DNA of 6,250 bases. Origin: JALZOC01 sp038320555 (lineage in GTDB: Bacteria; Acidobacteriota; Vicinamibacteria; Vicinamibacterales; 2-12-FULL-66-21). This document shows positions 1 through 5,221 of the stretch, piece by piece. The translations under genes were made by a program, and so were the position numbers. The stretch lies in assembly GCA_038320555.1 (NCBI GenBank), contig JBBQEJ010000248.1:1-6250 (forward strand). Reading direction: 5' to 3'. How positions within the stretch are numbered: position 1 is the first letter of the stretch; every line of letters begins with the position of its first letter. The notes under the pieces are model-generated. The model was not told where the DNA came from and did not search any database. It saw only the letters and a list, made by a program, of their open reading frames with translations.

Positions 1-443
1 ACGCCTTTGGCGAGCTGACCAACTCCAGGCGCCACGAGATCAAGGCTGACGTGGCGTACCAGATACCGAAGGTGGACGTCCTGATTGGCGGGGTGTACAC
101 TGGTTTGAGCGGGCGGCCGTACACGCCCTTCGGCCAGTACACGAACGGTCAACTCAACCTTCCAACCAATGGCAGAAAACAGATCTTCCTCGAGCCTCGG
201 GGCACCGAGAAGAACGATTTCTACCACAACGTCGACCTCCGAGCTGAGAAGGCCTTCAAGGTCGAAGGGCATCGGTTCGGCGTCTTTGCGGACATCGCGA
301 ATCTCTTCAACAGCGCAGCGATCACCTCACGGCAGGCGCGGTATCCGAGTACGACGATCTCGGGTGCCACGGTTGCTTACAAGGCGCCGACGGGCGTGCA
401 GGGCGCACGTCAGGTTACCCTAGGCGGCCGCTGGATGTTCTAG
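1..443 (+). CDS. TonB-dependent receptor, C-terminal fragment (5' end outside window)
   Basis: The reading frame is open from base 3 at the window edge to the TAG at 441-443, giving 146 residues of a longer protein. The GTG at 51 is therefore an internal Val codon, not a start. The visible part reads as the last strands of an outer-membrane beta-barrel: alternating polar/hydrophobic segments, the phrase GLSGRPYTPFGQY, then NVDLRAEKAFKVEGHRFGVF followed by ADIANLFNS. Phrases of this kind are typical of the barrel end of Oar-like receptors with carboxypeptidase-regulatory-like domains, abundant in Acidobacteriota. The protein ends LGGRWMF; a terminal Phe is the usual BAM recognition signal of outer-membrane proteins. 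The family imports siderophores, glycans or other ligands using TonB energy, but the plug and ligand-defining parts are missing, so the substrate is unknown. The gene is followed by a strong terminator and faces a convergent gene. The fold class is fairly sure; the exact subfamily is not. Confidence 0.82.
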   Translation, partial: AFGELTNSRRHEIKADVAYQIPKVDVLIGGVYTGLSGRPYTPFGQYTNGQLNLPTNGRKQIFLEPRGTEKNDFYHNVDLRAEKAFKVEGHRFGVFADIANLFNSAAITSRQARYPSTTISGATVAYKAPTGVQGARQVTLGGRWMF

Positions 444-445
444 CT

Positions 446-481
446 CCCGCCTTCGCCTCGGCTCCGCCGAACGAAGGTGGG
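446..481. repeat. REP-like imperfect palindrome after the receptor gene
   Basis: Two bases after the receptor stop codon, CCCGCCTTCG (446-455) pairs with CGAAGGTGGG (472-481) with one G-U wobble. Inside it, CGGC and GCCG around TCC can form a second, inner stem. No U-tract follows on either strand, so it is unlikely to be an intrinsic terminator alone. The composition resembles interspersed extragenic palindromes of high-GC bacteria; that it belongs to a dispersed family is inference from one copy. Confidence 0.45.
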
Positions 482-497
482 TCAGCAACAAGAACTG

Positions 498-532
498 AAT
501 CCCGGGAGTACTAATGCTCCCGGGATTTTTTT
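498..532 (+). terminator. Intrinsic terminator of the TonB-dependent receptor gene
   Basis: A perfect 11-bp stem, AATCCCGGGAG (498-508) with CTCCCGGGATT (517-527), encloses an 8-base loop, and the T-run continues to 532. This is a textbook Rho-independent terminator for transcription from the left. Its loop contains the stop codon of the convergent sulfatase-fold gene (511-513), and its right arm and T-run are the last codons of that gene. Read on the minus strand the hairpin is not followed by a clear U-tract, so it should act mainly on plus-strand transcripts. Confidence 0.88.
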
Positions 533-2883
533 GTACTTGCTTCGAGCGCGCGGCCACGCGCAAGCTCCTGTGCGCCTTCGCGTGCCCGGCCCTGTCTGTT
601 GTAGATATCCGCGAGCACATAGTGGCCGAGCGGCGCGTACTCCGACCTCGGGGCGAGCTCGAGGCCTTTGAGCGCGAGCTGGGTCGCTTCGGCGAGATTG
701 GTCCCGCCGTCCAGGTAGACCTTCGCCAGGAAGAAGTGTCCCTCGGCGAATCTGGGGTTGCTGACAATCGACTGCTTGAGCGCGCCGATCTGTCCCTCCC
801 GATCGCCCACCTGTTCGTAGAGTCTCGACAGGTTGAACGCCGCCTTGAAGTTCTCAGGGTGCTGCTTCAATTCGTCGAAGTACTCCCGTTCCGTGGCTCT
901 GACGTCGCCGCGTTGCTCTGCCAGCAGCGCCAGGTTGAAATGAGCGAGACGAAGCGTGGGTTTGGCGACGAGGGCTTCGCGAATGAGACGCTCGGCCGTG
1001 ACCGGGTCACCTCGCTGTAGTGCGATCACTCCCAGCGCATTCTTTGCGGCTGCGACACCCGGATCGATCTCGAGGGCGCGGCGAAACAGCTGCTCGGCTT
1101 TCACCGTGTCTCCACGGTCCAGCCAGATCTCGCCGATTTGATACTGAACAAAGGGATCTTTGGGATCGAGCGTAAGGTAGTGCTCGAATCCCGCCAGCGC
1201 CGCCTCGTCATTGCCCATCCTGCGGTACGCCTGCGCGAGGTTGAACACGGCGAGATCGTAATCCGGCTTCAGGCTCAATGTGCGCTTGAAATGCTCGACG
1301 GCCTTCTCGAGGTCGCCGTGCGCGAGGTACTGTGTGCCGAGCATGAACCAGGCGTCGATGACCTGGGGATCTTCCCGCACGACCTCGTTGAGGAGCCCGA
1401 TGATCCGTGTGAAGGACGCTTCAGGATCGCCCTCGCGCTCCTTCGACAGATCGGTCGCGGCGCCGAGCTTGTTGAAGAGGCCGATCTTATCCTTCGGATC
1501 CGCACGCCCAGTACGCGGATCTGATGCGCTCGCGACAAACGTGCCGACGTAGCCAAGCGCCGCGAGCCGCTCTCTCGCTTCCGGATCCACGTCGGCTGCC
1601 GGCAGCGCCGCGACTGTCTTGCTGAAGCCTCCCTCGAGCGTGCGCAGCTGCGCGATCATCCGATCGCCCAGAGCCTGACGCTCAGCGAACAAGTTCGTCG
1701 TCTCCTCGGGATCGCGATCGACGTCGTAGAGCTCGGGGCGCGGAGCATCTATGACCTTGTAGCGGCCCGATCGCAGCGCGCGCAGATCGCTCCACCCGTA
1801 GTGGTGCAGCGGGTACATCGCTTCGGAGTACGCGTCGAGCCCCAGCTCGCGCTTCGCGCCGGTCATGAGCGGAACCAGGCTGACGCCGGAGATTCCGCTG
1901 GGTGGTGGCGCCCCAAGCAGGTCGAGGACGGTCGGCATGACGTCCACCGACCGCACCGGGTCGGCGACGCGGCGGTGTCCCGTCTGGGTGAACGGCGCGC
2001 GAACGACCAACGGCACGTGGGTGACGCTGTTGTAGACAAAGAAGCCGTGGGAGCTTTCGCCGTGCTCCCCGAGGCTCTCACCGTGATCCCCCAGGACCAC
2101 GATGACCGTGTGATCGTACAGGCCGCGCGATTGCAGCAGCGAGACGAGCCGCCCCACCTGGCTGTCGGCAAACGCGATCTCTCCGTTATACGGATGCGCC
2201 TGGTAACGCGATGCGAAGGGCTCGGGCGGCCGGTACGGAGAGTGTGGATCGTAGAGGTGGATCCAGGCGAAGAACGGGGACCCCCTGGCCTCTTCGATCC
2301 ACGGCAGCGCCTTGTCGAGCACCTCATTGCCGGGTCGCTGGATCGCCGACAACGAGACGGCTCGCACCTGGCTGAGATCGAAGTCGTCGAAATACGTGTC
2401 GAATCCCTGATTGATGCCCCATTTCGAAGCAAGGACGTACGCGGCGACGAACGCACCCGTGCGATAGCCGCGTCCCTTCAACACCTCCGCGAGAGTGACC
2501 TGCTCGGGGCCAAGGAAGAAACCGCCGTTATCGCGGACGCCGTGTTCTGGTGGAAACTTGCCGGTGAAGATGCTGGAATGTGCCGGCAGGGTGAGCGGTG
2601 CGACCGACACCGCCTGTTCGAAGAGGACTCCCTCGCTCGCGAGCCGATCGACCGCCGGCGTCTCGACGTCGTGGGACCCGTACGCACCAATCCGGTCGGC
2701 CCGGGTTGTATCGAGCGTCACGATGATCAGGTTCAGCCGGTCGCGTGACACGCCGCGTGGCAGCGTGCCGAGCTCAATACCGCCGCCGGCGCGCAGAGCC
2801 CGCGCCGGCAGAAGCCAGACGGCGCCAGCCGCTGCCAAGGCGATGGCGATCGCCGCTGTCCACAGCCAGAGGGAGCGCCTCAT
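511..2883 (-). CDS. Sulfatase-like hydrolase/transferase with C-terminal TPR domain
   Basis: A 790-residue protein of the alkaline phosphatase/sulfatase superfamily. Residues about 5-26 form a hydrophobic N-terminal segment with a possible AxA cleavage site (A27-R-A29), so the catalytic part should lie outside the cytoplasm, released or anchored. The sulfatase-like domain runs from about 50 to 400. Visible motifs are NLIIVTLDTTRADRIGAYG (D58, metal ligand), APLTLPAHSSIFTG (T98 at the nucleophile position), YDPHSPYRPP (H213), VVLGDHGESLGEHGE (D266, H267) and ELYDVDRDPEETTNL near the domain end. A linker ending in ALGYVGT leads into about eight TPRs (507-785), a protein-binding superhelix. T98 replaces the Cys/Ser needed to make formylglycine and H102 replaces the usual Arg, so classical sulfate-ester hydrolysis is doubtful. 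Thr nucleophiles occur in superfamily transferases such as EptA and LtaS. The substrate is unknown. No Shine-Dalgarno sequence precedes the ATG at a normal distance, but no other in-frame start fits the signal segment. Confidence 0.88.
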   Translation of the reverse strand: MRRSLWLWTAAIAIALAAAGAVWLLPARALRAGGGIELGTLPRGVSRDRLNLIIVTLDTTRADRIGAYGSHDVETPAVDRLASEGVLFEQAVSVAPLTLPAHSSIFTGKFPPEHGVRDNGGFFLGPEQVTLAEVLKGRGYRTGAFVAAYVLASKWGINQGFDTYFDDFDLSQVRAVSLSAIQRPGNEVLDKALPWIEEARGSPFFAWIHLYDPHSPYRPPEPFASRYQAHPYNGEIAFADSQVGRLVSLLQSRGLYDHTVIVVLGDHGESLGEHGESSHGFFVYNSVTHVPLVVRAPFTQTGHRRVADPVRSVDVMPTVLDLLGAPPPSGISGVSLVPLMTGAKRELGLDAYSEAMYPLHHYGWSDLRALRSGRYKVIDAPRPELYDVDRDPEETTNLFAERQALGDRMIAQLRTLEGGFSKTVAALPAADVDPEARERLAALGYVGTFVASASDPRTGRADPKDKIGLFNKLGAATDLSKEREGDPEASFTRIIGLLNEVVREDPQVIDAWFMLGTQYLAHGDLEKAVEHFKRTLSLKPDYDLAVFNLAQAYRRMGNDEAALAGFEHYLTLDPKDPFVQYQIGEIWLDRGDTVKAEQLFRRALEIDPGVAAAKNALGVIALQRGDPVTAERLIREALVAKPTLRLAHFNLALLAEQRGDVRATEREYFDELKQHPENFKAAFNLSRLYEQVGDREGQIGALKQSIVSNPRFAEGHFFLAKVYLDGGTNLAEATQLALKGLELAPRSEYAPLGHYVLADIYNRQGRAREGAQELARGRALEASTKKSREH

Positions 2884-3065
2884 TCCCGAAGATCGCGAAA
2901 ACTGCTCATGGGTGACGAGATAATCGTGACGGTTGACCCGCCTGTCGTCAACTAATCCGCACAGCGGGCCTCAACAAACGATCAAAAGATCAAGAGAGTC
3001 CAAGGTAAGAAGAAATGTAGAAGAACTATGTGGTTGGGTTGATCGGCGGACGCCATGATGGGAAA
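2884..3065. promoter_or_regulatory. Divergent intergenic region, promoters for both flanking genes expected
   Basis: This stretch separates the minus-strand sulfatase-fold gene from plus-strand glgA and must carry both their promoters unless glgA has a later one. GTTGAC (2932-2937) and GTCAAC (2947-2952) form an inverted repeat with a 9-base spacer, placing a TTGAC-like -35 element on each strand. No convincing -10 element lies 16-18 bases from either one. From about 2970 to 3030 the sequence becomes A-rich and purine-rich, unlike the coding regions. No riboswitch or small RNA is recognised. Only the location as a regulatory region is supported; individual sites are guesses. Confidence 0.35.
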
Positions 3066-4718
3066 ATGTCCGCAGTGTCCGAAGATAAAAGGCGCCCCGA
3101 TTCCCAATCCAAACCGCGAACCACGCCGTCAGCTCCCCCCGACAAGGACAAGAAGGGTAAGCGCAAGACAGTCCCGAAGCCTCCCGTCGCGAGACGCACT
3201 AGGAGAGCGCCAGCGACCATCGCGGCCACCAAAGCTCAGCCCCGTTCGACTCAGAAGCCTCTTGCGATTCTCATGGTCGCGTCCGAGGCCCACCCGTACG
3301 CGAAGACGGGAGGGCTGGCCGAAGTGGTGGCCGCATTGCCCGCGGCGCTCGGCCGGCTTGGCCACCGCGTCACCCTCGTCCTGCCGCGTTACCGCGGCGT
3401 CGACATCGCCGGAGCCCGCTCGCAGACCACCAGCATCCAGCTGGGCGGCCGCGCGGTTCGGGTCTTATTCCGTACGACCGAGGAACACGCCGGGGTCACT
3501 GCGGTATGTGTGGACGTGCCTGAGCTGTTTGACCGCGACGGCGGGCTATATAACGTCAACGGCGTTGATTATCCCGACAACGCCTGGCGCTTTGCGGTGT
3601 TCTGCCGCGCGGCGCTGGAGTATGCGCGGCTACAGGGTGAACGGCCATCAGTTATCCACGCCCACGACTGGCAGACCGGGCTGGTGCCGGTGTACCAGAA
3701 GATGTACTTCTCGCCGGATCCTGTTGTCGGCGGCGTTCCTGCCATCTTTACGATTCACAACCTCGCGTTCCAGGGGACCTTCCCCCCGTCGACGCTCCCA
3801 TCGATCGGCCTTGGGTGGGAAATGCTCGATATGCAGGCCCTCGAATTCTGGAACCAGATCAGCTATCTGAAGGGCGGCATCAATTTCAGCGAACGTCTCA
3901 CCACCGTGAGCCCGACCTACGCGCGAGAGATCCTGACGCCGGACTTTGGCTTCGGCCTTGACGGTGCGCTCAGGCGCCGCGCTGACGTGTTGACCGGGAT
4001 TCTCAACGGGATCGACGTCGACCGATGGAATCCGGAGACGGATCCATTCAGCGGGACGTCGTACGGCGCGGACGATCTCTCGGGAAAGGCCACGGCCAGG
4101 CAGGTGCTGCTCGAAACCGTCGGTTTGCCGAACGACGCCACGATACGGCCGAGACCCATCATCGGCCTGATCTCGCGGCTGACCGATCAGAAAGGATTCG
4201 ACCTGATTGCGGCCGCGGCGGATGAGTTGATGTCGCTCGACGCGACATGGGTGATGCTTGGCAGCGGGGAAGCCCAGTACGAAGACTTCTGGCGTGCGCT
4301 TGCGGCCCGGTATCCGAAGCGCGTGTCCGCCACGATTGGCTTCGACGAGCGGCTGGCGCATCGGATCGAGGCGGGTTCGGATATGTTCCTGATGCCGTCG
4401 CGCTACGAGCCCTGCGGACTGAATCAGATGTACAGCCTGCGATATGGGACGTTACCAATCGTTAGGGCCACCGGAGGCCTCGAGGATACAGTCAGGGACG
4501 TATTGGAGCCCGGGGGCAATGGCTTCAAATTCAAGGAATACTCGGCGACGGCCCTCGTGGCGACGGTCCGCCGGGCGCTCGCTTTTTACGGCAAGCCGAA
4601 TGAATGGAAGAAGATCCAGCAGGCGGGGATGAAACGGGACTTCTCCTGGGACGCTTCTGCCCGGGAGTATGTCAAAGTGTATGAGAGCGCCGCGGGGACA
4701 GCCCCGGGGAAAGGCTGA
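3066..4718 (+). CDS. glgA: Glycogen (starch) synthase, ADP-glucose type, GT5 family
   Basis: Transfers glucose from ADP-glucose to the growing alpha-1,4-glucan in the cytoplasm, the elongation step of bacterial glycogen synthesis. From the ATG at 3066 it is 550 residues. The catalytic body starts near residue 66 (LAILMVASEAHPYAKTGGL), with the ADP-glucose-binding KTGGL at 80-84. Further motifs in order are HAHDWQTG (198-205), TIHNLAFQG (229-237), TGILNGIDVDRWNP, GLISRLTDQKGFD (R371 and K376, matching E. coli R300 and K305) and SRYEPCGLNQMYSLRYG with E448 (E. coli E377), then TGGLEDTV. Both Rossmann domains are complete. E. coli GlgA has 477 residues; the surplus is a 65-residue Lys/Arg/Pro/Ala-rich extension that looks disordered. 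A GTG at 3030 would add 12 residues; I prefer 3066 because it is an ATG and the added residues do not look protein-like. A GGGA only 2 bases before 3066 leaves the start open. The stop overlaps a heptad repeat, and trxA follows after 68 bases. Confidence 0.93.
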   Translation: MSAVSEDKRRPDSQSKPRTTPSAPPDKDKKGKRKTVPKPPVARRTRRAPATIAATKAQPRSTQKPLAILMVASEAHPYAKTGGLAEVVAALPAALGRLGHRVTLVLPRYRGVDIAGARSQTTSIQLGGRAVRVLFRTTEEHAGVTAVCVDVPELFDRDGGLYNVNGVDYPDNAWRFAVFCRAALEYARLQGERPSVIHAHDWQTGLVPVYQKMYFSPDPVVGGVPAIFTIHNLAFQGTFPPSTLPSIGLGWEMLDMQALEFWNQISYLKGGINFSERLTTVSPTYAREILTPDFGFGLDGALRRRADVLTGILNGIDVDRWNPETDPFSGTSYGADDLSGKATARQVLLETVGLPNDATIRPRPIIGLISRLTDQKGFDLIAAAADELMSLDATWVMLGSGEAQYEDFWRALAARYPKRVSATIGFDERLAHRIEAGSDMFLMPSRYEPCGLNQMYSLRYGTLPIVRATGGLEDTVRDVLEPGGNGFKFKEYSATALVATVRRALAFYGKPNEWKKIQQAGMKRDFSWDASAREYVKVYESAAGTAPGKG

Positions 4719-4776
4719 ATGCTGAATGCAGCCATTAGAGCTCGCCGGACACGAACCAGGCATTCGGCATCAATTG
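4714..4776. repeat. Heptad repeat and imperfect palindrome between glgA and trxA
   Basis: Two tandem copies of GCTGAAT occupy 4714-4727; the glgA stop codon (4716-4718) lies inside the first. ATGCTGAATGC (4719-4729) pairs with GCATTCGGCAT (4760-4770) over 11 bp with one G-U wobble, leaving a loop of 30 bases. The structure ends 5 bases before the trxA Shine-Dalgarno sequence. GCTGAAT differs by one base from GCTGATT, which is the rotated unit of the larger array between trxA and trxB. There is no U-tract, so it is not an ordinary terminator. Confidence 0.55.
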
Positions 4777-4779
4777 AGG
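4776..4779 (+). promoter_or_regulatory. Shine-Dalgarno sequence of trxA
   Basis: GAGG lies 7 bases before the ATG at 4787, a normal spacing. It is the only well-placed ribosome binding site among the four complete genes or gene starts in the window, and it fixes the trxA start. Confidence 0.6.
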
Positions 4780-4786
4780 CATCGAC

Positions 4787-5116
4787 ATGGCATCTGAGAA
4801 GGTCACGACCCTTACCGACACGAATTTCGATCAGTCCGTCATCAAGGCATCCCAGCCCGTCCTGGTGGATTTCTGGGCAGAGTGGTGCGGCCCCTGCAAG
4901 CGACTCGGTCCGACAATCGACGAACTGGCCACCCACTACGACGGCCGCATGACGATCGGCAAACTCAACGTCGACGACAACCCGGCCGTCGCGGGCCGTT
5001 TCAGCATTCGCGGCATTCCAACCTTGCTGCTCTTCAAGGGCGGGCAGATCGTGGAGCAGGTCGTCGGGCTGGCCGACAAGGACTCACTGAAGAAGTTGAT
5101 AGACAAACATGTCTGA
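4787..5116 (+). CDS. trxA: Thioredoxin
   Basis: A complete 109-residue classical thioredoxin, close to the 105-110 residues usual for the family. It reduces protein disulfides in the cytoplasm through a dithiol exchange and is recharged by thioredoxin reductase. The active site WCGPC is at 33-37 (C34 nucleophile, C37 resolving), within LVDFWAEWCGPCKRLGP. The buried Asp that assists catalysis is D28, and the conserved cis-Pro is P78 in IRGIPTLLLF. There is no signal peptide or membrane segment. The start is supported by GAGG 7 bases upstream. The reductase gene lies 105 bases downstream on the same strand, so the pair is a natural NADPH-thioredoxin module. Both flanking spacers carry heptad-repeat palindromes, which might affect mRNA processing or stability. 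Within the thioredoxin fold it could be specialised, but the canonical active site favours general TrxA. Confidence 0.95.
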   Translation: MASEKVTTLTDTNFDQSVIKASQPVLVDFWAEWCGPCKRLGPTIDELATHYDGRMTIGKLNVDDNPAVAGRFSIRGIPTLLLFKGGQIVEQVVGLADKDSLKKLIDKHV

Positions 5117-5219
5117 GAATTGCTGGTTTCGGATTGCTGATTGCTGATTGATGATTGAATTGGCAATTGGCAATCGTCCGGGCGGCAATCAACAATCAGC
5201 AGTCATCAATCAGCAATTC
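5117..5219. repeat. Head-to-head 7-bp repeat array forming a long hairpin between trxA and trxB
   Basis: From 5118 the spacer reads in steps of seven bases: AATTGCT, GGTTTCG, GATTGCT, GATTGCT, GATTGAT, GATTGAA, TTGGCAA, TTGGCAA (to 5173). After ten GC-rich bases (5174-5183) it continues in the opposite orientation: GGCAATC, AACAATC, AGCAGTC, ATCAATC, AGCAATT (5184-5218). The halves pair: GAATTGCTG (5117-5125) with CAGCAATTC (5211-5219) perfectly, and 5142-5157 with 5186-5201 at 15 of 16 positions. The array starts on the base after the trxA stop and ends 2 bases before the trxB ATG. It has no coding potential in keeping with its neighbours and is much more AT-rich than they are. It is not a CRISPR, because the units are too short and have no spacers. 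Its origin and function are unknown. Confidence 0.85.
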
Positions 5220-5221
5220 AC

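Noticed and set aside
51..443. A separate small gene starting at the GTG at 51
   Set aside because: The frame is open upstream to the window edge with receptor-like sequence, so the GTG is an internal Val codon.
514..1020. Plus-strand open frame opposite the TPR region
   Set aside because: TPR periodicity on the minus strand accounts for the coding signal; the plus-strand product looks like a composition shadow and its start lies inside the terminator.
1801..2748. Plus-strand open frame of 315 codons opposite the sulfatase-fold gene
   Set aside because: It lies wholly antisense to clear sulfatase motifs, has no recognisable domain, and is Arg/Asp/Val-rich as expected for the complement of a high-GC gene.
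1..2883. Polysaccharide-utilisation locus formed by the TonB-dependent receptor and the sulfatase-fold gene
   Set aside because: The genes are convergent and separated by a terminator, no SusD-like partner or glycoside hydrolase is present, and the sulfatase-like protein lacks the formylglycine residue.
3648..4361. Minus-strand open frame of 237 codons opposite glgA
   Set aside because: It is the antisense of conserved GlgA motifs and shows no domain of its own.
4693..4706. CGGGG/CCCCG hairpin near the glgA 3' end as a terminator
   Set aside because: It is only 5 bp long, lies within the coding sequence and has no following U-tract.
5118..5218. CRISPR array or tRNA-like element in the trxA-trxB spacer
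   Set aside because: The repeats are 7 bases long, contiguous and inverted halfway, with no unique spacers, and no cloverleaf or CCA end fits.
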